Source: Triticum aestivum (taxonomy: Eukaryota; Streptophyta; Magnoliopsida; Poales; Poaceae). From it: a stretch of 64,000 nucleotides of DNA. The notes below the pieces were generated by a model. The model had not been told where the DNA came from. It searched no databases and saw nothing but the letters and a program-made list of their open reading frames with translations. Location: contig NC_057800.1 of NCBI RefSeq assembly GCF_018294505.1, forward strand, positions 177,428,113 through 177,492,112, read 5' to 3'. A program made the translations under genes and the position numbers. Shown piece after piece: positions 1 through 11,072 of this stretch (its first letter is position 1; each line of letters opens with the position of its first letter).

Positions 1-427
1 GACTCCTGGACTATGAAGATACAAGATTGAAGACTCCGTCCCGTGTCCGGAAGGGACTTTCCTTGGCGTGGAAGGCAAGCTTGGCGATACGGATATGAAG
101 ATCTCCTACCATTGTAAACGACTCTATGTAACCCTAACCCTCTCTGGTGTCTATATAAACCGGAGGGTTTTAGTCCGTAGGACAACATACACATCAACAA
201 TCATACCATAGGCTAGCTTCTAGGATTTAGCCTCCTCGATCTCGTGGTAGATCTACTCTTGTACTACCCATATCATCAATATTAATCAAGCAGGACGTAG
301 GGTTTTACCTCCATTGAGAGGGCCCGAACCTGGGTAAAACTTCGTGTCCCTTGTATCCTGTTACCATCCGGCCTAGACGCACAGTTCGGGACCCCCTACC
401 CGAGATCCGCCGGTTTTGACACCAACA
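1..427 (+). repeat. 5' LTR of element A (first ~53 bases outside window)
   Basis: It is a direct repeat of 8072-8498 with about 17 substitutions and no indels, counted by eye. A TATA-like stretch (CTATATAAACCGG, near 150-163) would be the LTR promoter. The LTR ends at ...GACACCAACA. The following TTGGTGCTTTCATTGAG is where a primer-binding site would lie, but I could not match it to a tRNA. Confidence 0.9.
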
Positions 428-474
428 TTGGTGCTTTCATTGAGAGTTCCTTTGTGTCGTCGCCGTCAGGCTCG

Positions 475-3459
475 ATGGCTCCTACGATCATCAATAGCGA
501 TGCAGTCCAGGGTGAGACCTTCCTCCTCGGACAGATCTTCGGCTTCGGCGGCCTCGCACTGCGGGCCAATTCGCTTGGCCATCTGGAGCAGATCGAAAGC
601 TACGCCCCTGGCCGTCAGGTCAGATTTGGAAGTTTAAACTACACGGTTGACATCCGCCGGGACTTGATCTTCGACGGATTCGAGCCACTGCCGAGCGCGC
701 CGAACTGTCACGACGGGCATGATCTATCTCTGCCGCCGAACGGTGCCCTGGAGGCTGCAACCGCATCGGCTCCGACCCTTAATTCGGAGCCAACTGCGCC
801 GATCAAGGATGGGCGGTTGGACGCCATCCTGGGGGCTGCGACCCCAACGGCGATTGAGGCGAACACCAGCCCCGTACTCTGCGAGACTCGTGACTCCAAG
901 GAGCCAGACTCCTCTCCGGACTCCGACCCCTCCACGCCCCTGCCAATCGAATCCGATTGGGCGCCGATTATGGAGTTCACTGCCGCGGACATCTTTCAGC
1001 AATCGCCTTTGGGCGATATCCTGAAGTCATTGAAGTCTCGCTCTTTATCAGGAGAGCCCTGGCTGGACTATGGTCAGCGAGATTGGGATGCGGACGATGA
1101 AGAAATTCAAAGCCCACCCACCACCCACTTTGTAGCCACTGTCGAGGATTTAACCGACATGCTCGACGTCGACTCCAGAGACATCGGCGGTATGGATGCC
1201 GATGAAGGAGACGATGAAGAACCAGCGCCTATTGGGCCTTGGAGCGCCACCTCGTCATATGACGTATACATGGTGGACGCACCAAAATATGACAACGAGG
1301 AGCGGAAGGACGCACCGAAGGCTTGTTCCCTCGAAAAGCAGTCAAAGCGGCGACGCAAGCACCGCCCCAAATCCCGCCTCGACAGAAATAGCAATCACAC
1401 AGACCCAACGCTGGAGCAGGGCGAACCGCTGCCGGACAACGGCAATCCGGATAATCAAACCGAACAAACAAATCCTATCAAGGGTAATGGTCCGGACGAC
1501 ATAACGCCGGACAGACACCCGGAGCAACAGACTACCTGTAAAAGGCTTGTTGCCACCGCGAGGAGCCTGAAAAAGCAGAAGCAAAGGCTCAGGGCCGCGC
1601 AAGACACACTCCAATTCAGATGGAGTAAAATACTCAGCACTGCAGCAAGGTACGGCGACAATCGCCCCTTCAAGAGCTACCCGAAGCAGAAGCTGCTACC
1701 CGAATTCGATGAGGAGGCCTCAGAACCCCCACAACCAAATATCAAAGCACCCGCCTGGTCGGATAGATGACCCCTCTACCAATACAGAACGACATACAAC
1801 GCCTCTCACCATACAACACGCAACCAATTAGAGGGCTCGCACCCAAAGGACGGTATAACAAGATCCATCTATGGACCGCGCAAGCGCGCCCCAGCATACA
1901 ATGCAATACAAGAAACATCCAGTACACCCAGCTATAGGGGTGCCGCACACCCCCTATGTTTCACTGATGAGGTGCTAGACCATGAATTTCCAGAAGGATT
2001 CAAGCCCGTAAACATAGAGGCATACGACGAAACAACAGACCCTGGGGTCTGGATTGAGGACTACATCCTTCATATCCATATGGCTCGAGGAGATGATCTG
2101 CACGCCATCAAGTACCTACCCCTTAAGATCAAAGGGCTAGCTCGTCACTAGCTCAAAGGACTCCCCGAAAGCTCCATCAGAAGTTGGGATGCGGATGATT
2201 TGAGTAATATAACTCAACAGCCCGGAGAGTCAGCCCGAAAGCTTTGGAACAGATTTCTTACTAAAAAGAACCAGATTGTCGACTGTCCGGACGCCGAAGC
2301 CTTAGCAGCTTTCAAGCATAGCGCCCGTGACGAATGGCTCGCCAGACACCTCGGTCAAAATAAGCCGAGAACGATGGCCGCATTAACAAACCTCATGACC
2401 CGCTTTTGCGCAGGGGAGGACAGCTGGCTAGCCAGATGCAGCACCAGCGACCCCAGTACATCTGAAGTTAGAGATGGAAACGGGAAATCACGGCGCAACA
2501 GCAATAACAAATGCCAGAATAAAGAAGACATCATGAAGGGCACGACAATAAATGCTGGATTCAAAAGCTCTCGGCCAGGTCAAAAGCCGCCTAAAGGCAC
2601 CAGGGATGAACTGTCCAGCCTCAACAAAATTCTGGACCAAGTATGTCAGATCCATAGTACCCGTGGTAAACCTGCAAATCATACCCATAGAGAATGTTGG
2701 GTCTTCAAGCAGTCCGGCAAGCTCAACGCCGTACATAAGGGGGAGGATACACCAAGTGAAGACGAGGACGAGCCTCCAAAGCAAGACACGGCGGAACAAA
2801 AGAAATTTCCACCAGAAGTCAAAACAGTAAACGTGTTACACATAATCAAGAGAAAAAACAATACGGTACTCCTAGGAATGTATACCCAAGTGCCTATCAC
2901 TACGAAGTCCTACCACTGGTCATCTCAACCGATCACTTTCAACCATCGCGATTACTCAGCAAGTATCCAACACGCAGGATGGGCTGCCCTGGTATTAGAC
3001 CCAGTAATTGGCGGATATCACTTCACAAGGGTCTTGATGGACGGCGGCAGTAGCCTAAACCTAATATATCAGGATACAATCCGCAGGATGGGGTTAGACC
3101 CAACACAAATTCGCCATAGCAATACTACCTTTAAAGGAGTAACGCCAGGCCCAGGGGCTCGTTGTACGGGCTCCCTCTTACTACAAGTTATATTCGGCTC
3201 CCCCGATAACTTCCATCACGAGAATTTAACTTTCCACATCGCTCCGTTTCAAAGTGGCTATCAAGCACTGCTCGGACGCGAAGCTTTCGCTCGCTTTAAT
3301 GCAATACCGCACTACGCCTCCTCACACTCAAGATGCCCGGTCCACGTGGCATCATTACAGTGCACGGAAATATCAAGCGATCTCTGCGCGCCGAAGAGAG
3401 TGAGGCTGCATCGGCCGCCGCACACTAAAGGCGCCCGGACAAACGAAAGCATGCAATAG
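475..3459 (+). pseudogene. gag-pr: gag-protease polyprotein of element A, broken
   Basis: One frame runs from the ATG at 475 (MAPTIINSD) to the TAA-type stop region at 3459, broken by two nonsense codons: TGA at 1768 and TAG at 2149, the latter where the conserved gag motif has a tryptophan. The first ~430 residues are a hydrophilic N-terminal extension. The capsid-type gag core is near 1960-2450 (ITQQPGESARKLWNRF, DEWLARHLGQ). A CxxH...HxxxxC knuckle-like motif (CQIH...HTHREC) is near 2645-2700. A retropepsin-like segment is near 3000-3320, with MDGGSSLNLIY as active-site loop and ALLGREAF as flap/second motif. A segment after gag position SIRSW appears deleted. Near 3325 the frame shifts and the rest of the protein is lost. 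It would have made virus-like particles in the cytoplasm. Confidence 0.85.
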
Positions 3460-4587
3460 GTCGTCAAGACCTCAGATACAACTAATCAAGTCCGGCGCCG
3501 CTATTTATACGGAAATAAGTGGTCACACCCCTATTTGTCAATACAAGGGGCTAAACGCGCGCAGACAAGTGGAAATTTCTTATCATCTTGAATTACACAT
3601 GGTTTCTTTAAAAACTATCTTTTTGCACGACAACTTTTTCACTTAACTTCCTCTCTTTTACAGACGATCATTGTGCTACACTCGTCCAGGATACGGCACA
3701 ATGGAGACACAGGCGCAGACGTGCAGCAGGGACCCGCTCCAAGGATTCTTTTTAGATTAAGAACCTGCATAAACCTTTTTTACTGTCTCTTGTTGATACA
3801 TATCCACCGTTGAGAAGGATGCTGACGTCTTGGCATGTGGCCACGCCAGAACAATGCACGTACCTGGACACAAGGGGCTTCTTACAAAGGCCATTATTTA
3901 GGCCCGGTTTATACCACAAAGACCGAATACCTTAGGGAGTGTTCGGCGTCGCGAGTTTGGCCCTATATGCATCAGCTCCGAATCATTGTCTTTGGTCAAA
4001 TGTTGGGTTTGCCCGGCTCCTGTGTTTTGGTGCCTTAAGTTCCACTTTACTGGCTAAGGTAGCACCAGGAGAACTACTGCGATTGTGCCCTGGTTCATCC
4101 GGACGAGCACCTCAGTAGAGAAAGCCGAAAACTGACTGTCATCATATAGCGTGAGACTGGTCAACCACTCGATGACCCGTGGGAATGTTAGAATTGCTCC
4201 GCCTTAACGAAGGGCCGTTTTCCGGCCAGGCATGTACGCACCCCGGAACCGGGAGAGTGCGGAGTCACCAGGGGCTATCTAGTAGCCCCACTGTCAAACT
4301 CCTATGGCTAAGTGAAAGTGCTAAAGCATTATAGTCCGGTTGCCTCGCTCGCTCCGCTATCACCTCCTTAATAGGACCAAGACGTTGGGTTAAGTGTGAA
4401 AGCGTGTTTTTGCGAGCACCTCCGCATTATATGGATGGGGGCTGAAGCCATCGACTGCAATCTTTCAGGTTATACACATGTATACATAAACGGCCACCCA
4501 GGAGGCATCATATTACTTTCAGGAAAAAGTATAAAAATAGCCTTATAAAAATTCATAAAAGCATTTCGCTTACAATGAGATTACATA
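3460..4587. other. Non-coding interior of element A where pol is missing
   Basis: In an autonomous element reverse transcriptase, RNase H and integrase would follow the protease. None of their motifs is visible here in any frame. The stretch looks like the non-coding spacer that in related elements separates pol from the antisense gene, so pol appears to have been lost as a block close to 3460. Confidence 0.6.
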
Positions 4588-7513
4588 TCACTCAAACATA
4601 ATATTTTTTGAGCACTGGGTCTCTATCAAACGGGCACCCTCAAGAACTTCTTCAAAATAGTGCTCAGTAGCCTTTTGACCTATAGCCGAATCCCGCGCTG
4701 CAACATTGGTAGCATCCATCTCCGCCCAGTATACCTTAACACGGGCAAAGGCCATCCGTGCGCCCTCTATGCACGCCGACCTCTTCATCGCATTAATGCG
4801 CGGCACCACGTCAAGGAACTACTGCACCAAGCTGAAATAGCTGTTCGGTTTTGACCTTCCCGGCCACAGCTGATCCACAACATACCTCATAGAGAGTCTG
4901 GACAACCTGTTAAGTTCAGCCCATTCGGCTAATTGGTCGGTCAATGAAAGTGGACGCTCGGGAGAACGGAATTGTCTCCAAAACAGCTAGTCTACTCCAT
5001 GGTCTGTCTAACCCTGGAAGTACTTGGCCGCATCGGCAGCGCTCGCCGCCAAATCCATATACACATTCTCCGAACTCCACAGCCGATCCAGAGGGGCATA
5101 CCGTGGATCTCCGAATTTCCTCCGCAACATAAAGGATTTCCCAGCTACAATATCCCCGGCTTCCCGCAGCTCCTCCTTCTTTGCCCTCATAGTAGAGCGG
5201 AGATCCTTTTTCATCGCAGCAGCCTTCTCAAGGTCCGATGCCTTCGCTTGGTTTTCCTTTTCGAGAACCCGGCAATGGTCGGTGGCGGCTTTTAATTCCA
5301 CAGCCATCTTGGCCATCTTGTCTCAGGTCTCGCCATGCGCGGCCTTCTCAGCTTGCAACTCTTCGGCCGCCTTCACAGCAGCCGCATTACCTAACCTCGC
5401 TTGTTCCTTGGCTCGGGCAAGTTCTGCCCGCAAGGCTTCAACAGTGGCAGCTCCATCTGCAGTCACAACATATTTAAGATACTGGCATCATGCTGCTCTT
5501 CCTATGTGGTGTTTACCAGATATTGACACTTACCCTGTGCCTCGTCAAGCCTTTTGTTAACATGCTCGATGTCGGCATCTGCCGCATCCAACTGCCGTTC
5601 TAAATGGGCAAACTCGCTAGTCCGGCTAGCCACCGGAGCTTCCATCACCTGCACATAGAGGCAGTATGGTTATTACCTGGGAATATGATCCGCTGTTCGT
5701 CGTCGTTTCCGACGACAACCAGAGTCTCAGGGGCTACTATCTACACATGGCACACCTAGCATGTGCAGGACTATCAAACATTCTTTTACGTACCTCAAAG
5801 CCTGTCAGTAGACTCATAAAAGTTTCATGCAATCCGCTTTCGGCGGACGATATTCTCTCCATCACCGTGTTCATCAGCACACGGTGTTCATCTGAGATGG
5901 CCGCTCGCCCCACCAACTCCCTCAGAACATCCGATCGCACACTAGACGGTGCTGGACTCTTTTGTCTGCTCTCTTCAGGAGCCAGACATTGGGAGCTTCG
6001 GGGGTCAACGGGATTATCTTCTGGCCTCACCGGACTCGGGGAGGCCCTCCGCGACGACACTTCAGGATCGCCCACTTCCGGAGCAGAGGAGTCCGGAGGA
6101 GGCGTTTCGCTCTACATCATCTCTGGAAGAAGATCCCCCGAAGATGAGCTCATTTGAGAGGGGCTAAGGCCCGAACTGCAAAAATATATGCGGTGGTTAT
6201 CTTCTCAGAAGAAAAAGATGGCATATCTGTACTATCAAAGGTATTTCGGGTCACTTACGACTCGTGGGAGGATTGATCCCCCCGCAGACTTTGTGCGGCA
6301 ACAATGCCCCCCAAGGTGGGACCCTCTGTGGGAGACTTCTTCTCCTGTTTGGAAGCTTCGGCTTCCGAATCCCCGGGCGCAGTCCTTTTCCTCTTCCGGT
6401 CGCCTTCCCTCATGGAATTCTCGCTCCCTCGGCTAGAATGGGCAGCGTTGGGGGCCCGCATCCGCCTGCATTATCCTCCACAATATCTTCTTCAAGGGCT
6501 CCGGGCAAGGTGCGGTCTGGAGCATCTTTTCCAATACCGGATTTTCCAAACCCTCGGGGAGGGGGGCCGAACACTGAATCAACTTCGCCCTTGTTAGGCA
6601 ATCCTGGTCAGAAAGCGAACTCTCAGAGATAATTTCGTAACAAAGTAGAGAAAGTATGTTCGGCTGGAAGATGCCTTACCTATTCGGCGGTGCGATTTCT
6701 ACTCAGGCCCACGTCCTCGGTAATTTCCGGACACTCCGTCTGAGGTCCGAAGAATGATTTGTACATCTCCTCATGCGTCAGGCCGAGAAAATTTTGAATG
6801 GCACGCGGTCCCTCGGGATTGAACTCCCACAGACAAAGAGGCCGGCGTTTGCAAGGCTGGACTTGACGAACCAGCATAACCTGTATCACCGCAACCAAAC
6901 TGAAATCTCCATTGAAGAGATCTCGAATGCGGCCTTGCAGTATAGGCACGTCCTTGGCTGGCCCCCAGCTCAGACCTCTGCTAATCCATGACATCAGTTG
7001 TGGTGGGGGGGCCAAGCGGAAAACAGGGGGGCCGCCCACTTGGCACTTCTAGGAGCCGTGATGTAGAACCACTCCTGTTGCCACAATTCAGACACCTCTG
7101 GGATGGAACCTTTGGGCCACGGAGCTCCCGTCATCTTGCGTATTGAGGCACCTCCACACGCTGCATGCTCCCCCTCGACCAACTTCGGCTTCACTTCAGA
7201 GGTCTTGAGCCATAAGCCAAAGTGAGGGGTAACCCGGAGGAAGGCCTCGCACACGATCATAAATGTCGTGATATGAAGAAAGGAGTCCGGATCAAACCCC
7301 TGACGAAAGGATCCAGGGCAAGGCCTAGGCCTCGGAGGAAGTGGGAGATGAACACGACGTTCTCGTTGGGTTCGGGGGTGGGCACGGCTGCCCTCGGGGA
7401 GGCAGCCGATGCAAAATCTCGGCGGTCAGATATCTGGCCTCCCTCAACTTCTTGATGTCTTCTTCCGTGACGGAGGAAGGCATCCATCGGCCTTGAAGGC
7501 TAGATCCGGACAT
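4588..7513 (-). pseudogene. Antisense gene of element A (Transposase_28 / 'putative gypsy type transposon' family), decayed
   Basis: The gene reads against gag. A likely start is the ATG at 7513 (MSGSSLQGRWMPSS), matching the start of the homologous gene of element B at 10117. Recognisable pieces in order are: N-terminal domain 7513-7327; the family signature IVCEAFLRVTPHFGLWLK (7257-7200); WQQEWFYITAPR (about 7085-7050); a block at 7039-6680 with CLWEFNPEGPRAIQNFLG; a basic nuclear-localisation-like patch at 6461-6255 (RKRKRT); a Ser/Pro/Glu-rich part at 6075-5737; and an Ala/Glu/Lys coiled-coil part at 5316-4588. Frame changes between pieces include introns and real frameshifts that I cannot separate fully. 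Such ORFs are known from plant Gypsy elements; their role is not established. Confidence 0.7.
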
Positions 7514-8018
7514 GACTAGAGGTTCGGAGCACTTGACCCGAACTTCGGGCGTTTGAGCTTGAGGTAGGGGAAGGATTCGATTGAGCATGGGAGGGAAAAA
7601 TAAAAGCCTTGTCCCCTTTATAAAGAGGGTGAATATCAAGCGTCCTCTCCGTGTCCGCTTGGACTTGCCTATAATCTAGGAGTCCTAGAAGCGGTTGGGT
7701 TACCCACGCCCGTATTGATGAGAATCCCGGAATAAGGGGACACGATCTCTGCTTTAACTAGACGTGCCAAGGAATAAAATGGTTCGAATAAAAGCTTGGC
7801 CGTGGTGTGATGTCGCACCACGGAATACGTTAGTAGATTGGATTTGTGTAAATATTATTCTCTCTATAGCAATATGTGGAAACTTATTTTTCAGAGCCGG
7901 ACACTATCTTTGTGTTCAAAATCTTCTATGAAGTACTTGGAGGAGGAACCCGACTTGCAATGCCGAAGACAATATGCGCGCTGGACTCGTCGTCATTGAA
8001 GCCTGGTTCAGGGGCTAT
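7514..8018 (+). other. 3' untranslated part of element A with polypurine tract
   Basis: There is no coding signal. The stretch around 7686-7760 (GGGTTACCCACGCCCGTA) recurs in element B at 10316-10380, showing common ancestry. CAGGGGCTAT immediately before 8019 is the likely plus-strand primer (polypurine tract). Confidence 0.6.
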
Positions 8019-8498
8019 TGAGGGAGTCCTGGATTAGGGGTGTCCGGATGGCCGGACTATACCTTCAGCCGGACTCCTGGACTATGAAGATACAAGATTG
8101 AAGACTCCATCCCGTGTCCGGAAGGGACTTTCCTTGGTGTGGAAGGCAAGCATGGCGATACGGATATGAAGACCTCCTACCATTGTAACCGACTCTATGT
8201 AACCCTAACCCTCTACGGTGTCTATATAAACTGGAGGGTTTTAGTCCGTAGGACAACATACACATCAACCATCATACCATAGGCTAGCTTCTAGGGTTTA
8301 GCCTCCTCGATCTCGTGGTAGATCTACTCTTTTACTACCTATATCATCAATATTAATCAAGCAGGACGTAGGGTTTTACCTCCATCGAGAGGGCCCGGAC
8401 CTGGGTAAAACTTCGTGTCCCTTGTCTCCTGTTACCATCCGGCCTAGACGCACAGTTCGGGACCCCCTACCTGAGATCCGCCGGTTTTGACACCGACA
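8019..8498 (+). repeat. 3' LTR of element A (complete, 480 bp)
   Basis: It starts TGAGGGAGTCC after a polypurine tract and ends CACCGACA. It matches 1-427 over its last 427 bases with about 96 percent identity by eye. It contains the same TATATAAAC promoter motif (near 8223). Confidence 0.92.
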
Positions 8499-10117
8499 GG
8501 CCTTGCTCCCTCTGCTCCCGGAGTCCGGAAGGTCACCTTGAGGCACCTCCGGGACTGTCTCCCCTCGACCCGGTGCCTCTTGTGACAACACCTCGGCGTT
8601 GTCCGTAGGGCAAGGGGAGGTGGCGGTCAGAAGTGGATCGCTATCCATATCTGACGAGTCCAGGGAGCCGTCCGACGAAGATACCTCGATACGGGCTCGG
8701 GGCGGTCTGCATAATCAAAATTTGGCGTTAGGAGAAGCACTGCGACAAAGGAATGCTATGAGTTACTCTGGTATCCGAATACTTACGACTTCGCCAGGGG
8801 CTTGGCCCTGAGCAGCCACTCATCTTCGCCTCCGGCGGCGGTGGTGGAACTCTCCGGAAGGAGAGTCCTTCCCTTCTTGGACCCTTCGGCCTCCCCAGTT
8901 GGGGCGGCCTTCCTTTTCTTGTCTGCCCCGACTGGAGGGGGAGCGTCTTCATCTTCCTCCTCGTCTTCGTGGGAGGAGTGCGCCGAGGAGTCATCGGACG
9001 ATGAGTCCGATATCACCTGGCGCCGAGAACTCTTTCGGGTTCCCTTGGCCTTCTTGGTCTTCTCTAGCACCTTGTAAGGAGCCGGAGTCAGCATCTCCGT
9101 CAGGAGAGCATCCGCAGTGCCTTCGGACAGAGGGGCCGGACAGTTGATCTACTCCGATGCCTCCACCCAGTCCTGTCAAAGGCATTGGAGCTCAGACCTT
9201 GCACGTGGTTAACCAATGGGAAGTAACTATCCTACCAGATGTACAAAACTTACCGGATTTGCAGGGCGCTTCACGCTTAGCCCGTGGTCCTCAGTGAGAG
9301 AGGGAGGGACCTCGGCGCCCTTAAACAACACCCTATAGACGTCTTTATGCATCGTGTCTAAGAGCTCGCTCAGAGTATGGTGTTGGGCCGGGTCGAACTC
9401 CCATAAGTTGAAATGCCGTTGTTGATACGGGAGGATCCGGTGGAAGAGCATGACCTGGACTATGTTGACAAGCTTGAGTTTTTTGCTTGTCATGTTCCGG
9501 ATACATTTCTGGAGTCTTTCCAGCTCCACCGAGGAACCCAAGCACAGGCCCTTCTCCTTCCAGGAAGTGAGCCGCATGGGGAATCCAGATGGAAACTCGG
9601 GGGCCGCCACCCAGTTGGTGTCCCGTGGCTCGGTGATGTAGAACCACACCGATTGCCACCCCTTTACGGTCTCCACGAAGGATCCTTCAAGCCATATAAC
9701 ATTGGGCATCTTTCCCACCATGGCTCCACCGCATTCTGCTTGTTGGCCTCCCACCACCTTCGGCTTGATATTAAAAGTCTTCAGCCACAGGCCGAAGTGA
9801 GGCTAGATGCGGAGGAAAGCCTCACAGACGACGATGAACGCCGAACTGTTGAGGATGAAGTTCGGGGCCAGATCATGAAAGTCCAGCCCGTAGTATAACA
9901 TGAGACCATGGACAAATGGATGAAGGGGAAACCCCAGTCCGCGGAGGAAGTGGTGGAGGAAAACTACCCTCTCATGAGGTTCCGGGGTAGGAACGATCTG
10001 CCCCGCAGTAGGCAGCCGATGTGCGATATTCGTGGCTAAGTATCCGGTGCCGCGCAGCTTTTTGATGTGCCCCTCCGTAATGGAGGAAGCCATCCATTTA
10101 CCCCCCGCTCCGGACAT
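8499..10117 (-). pseudogene. Antisense gene of element B (Transposase_28-like), truncated by element A
   Basis: The likely start is the ATG at 10117 (MSGAGGKWMASSIT), homologous to the gene at 7513. The N-terminal domain continues to FIVVCEAFLRI (about 9803), where one in-frame TAG (9800-9802) interrupts it. The same frame then runs to 9227 with WFYITEPRDTNW, MLFHRILPYQQRHFNLWEF and SLTEDHGLSVKRP. After a probable intron, a following exon (about 9094-8783) encodes an acidic/basic region (SDSSSDDSSAHSSHEDEEE, then DKKRKAAP) that looks like a nuclear-localisation tract. A further Ser/Pro-rich exon (8648-8499) is cut at 8499 by the LTR of element A. It is better preserved than the copy in element A. 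Function is unknown; the antisense position is typical of the family. Confidence 0.75.
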
Positions 10118-10672
10118 GTTTGGAGAAGATTGAGGGGAAGGATGTGGACTTGGGCGTTGGAGCTCAAGTGCGCAAGAACCGATGAGAAAGGAGGAAGAAG
10201 GCGTGGGTAGAGAAAGGTTAAACCTTATCCCTTTATAAGGGCGGCCGAAACTATGCACTCCCACTAGCCTGGTAAAACTTGCTTATCCCCCAAGCGCCGT
10301 AATCGATGGCGTGGTTGGGTTACCCACGCCCGTACTGATGAGAATCCCGTAATAAGGGGAACACGATCTCTGCTTTGACAAGACGTGTCAAGAAACTGCC
10401 TCGCGCTATGTGCGGGGCTAGTTAAAGAAAAACAGTTTGAATAATCGCCGAGCCATGGCATGATGTCATGTTGCCTAAACGTGTCAGCAGATTAGATTTG
10501 TGGAAATATTATTCTCTCTATGGTGGTATGTGGAACTTATTTTGCAGGGTCGGACACTATCCTTTTATTTGAACTCTTCTGTGGTATATCCAGAGGAGGA
10601 ACCCGCCTTACAATGTCGAAGACAAGACTGCACGCTGGAATCGTCGTCATTGAAGCCTGGTTCAGGGGCTAC

Positions 10673-11072
10673 TGAGGGAGTCCGGGATTAGGGGGTCTCC
10701 GAACAGCCAGACTCTATCCTTTGGCCGGACTGTTGGACTATGAAGATACAAGATTGAAGACTTCGTCTCGTGTCCGGATGGGACTCTACTTGGCGTGGAA
10801 GGCAAGCTAGGCAGTACGGATATGGAGATCTCCTCCTTTGTAACCAACCTTGTGTAACCCTAGCCCCCTCCGATGTCTATATAAACCGGAGGGTTTTAGT
10901 CCGTAGGACAACATACAATCATACCATAGGCTAGCTTTTATGGTTTAGCCTCTCCGATCTCGTGGTAGATCAACTCTTGTAATACCCATATCATCAAGAA
11001 TAAATCAAGCAGGACGTAGGGTTTTACCTCCATCAAGAGGGCCCGAACCTGGGTAAAACATCGTGTCCCCTG
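10673..11072 (+). repeat. 3' LTR of element B, truncated at its 3' end
   Basis: It begins TGAGGGAGTCCGGGATTAGG and is recognisably the same LTR type as 8019-8498, including CTATATAAACCGGAGGG near 10876. Similarity stops at about 11072 (TCGTGTCCCCTG), where unrelated sequence begins. About 75 bases of LTR end are missing. Confidence 0.85.

Larger units (their letters stand above)
1..8498 (+). mobile_element. Element A: non-autonomous Gypsy LTR retrotransposon (Fatima-like)
   Basis: The two LTRs are direct repeats: bases 1-427 align with 8072-8498 without gaps, and the 3' LTR starts 53 bases earlier at TGAGGGAGTCC. The LTR ends in CA and a purine-rich tract (CAGGGGCTAT) precedes the 3' LTR. 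Inside are a sense gag-protease ORF, about 1.1 kb of non-coding DNA and a long antisense gene. No reverse transcriptase, RNase H or integrase is visible, so the element is non-autonomous. It lies within a related element whose antisense gene resumes at 8499. The 5' end and one target-site duplication are outside the window. The Fatima assignment is from memory; the Gypsy class is supported by the gag and protease type. Confidence 0.85.
8499..11072 (+). mobile_element. Element B: 3' portion of a related Gypsy element, split by element A
   Basis: From 8499 the sequence is the antisense gene of a second element. It continues through a 3' untranslated part (10118-10672, no gene) to a polypurine tract (TTCAGGGGCTAC) and an LTR at 10673 beginning TGAGGGAGTCC. 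The 5' part of element B must lie upstream of the window, because element A is inserted into it. Confidence 0.85.

Noticed and set aside
428..446. Definite primer-binding site for element A
   Set aside because: The position is right, but TTGGTGCTTTCATTGAG did not match a tRNA 3' end that I can name, so it is mentioned only within the LTR entry.
5024..5560. Plus-strand frame of 178 codons
   Set aside because: It is opposite the Ala/Glu/Lys coiled-coil part of the antisense gene of element A; composition bias explains it.
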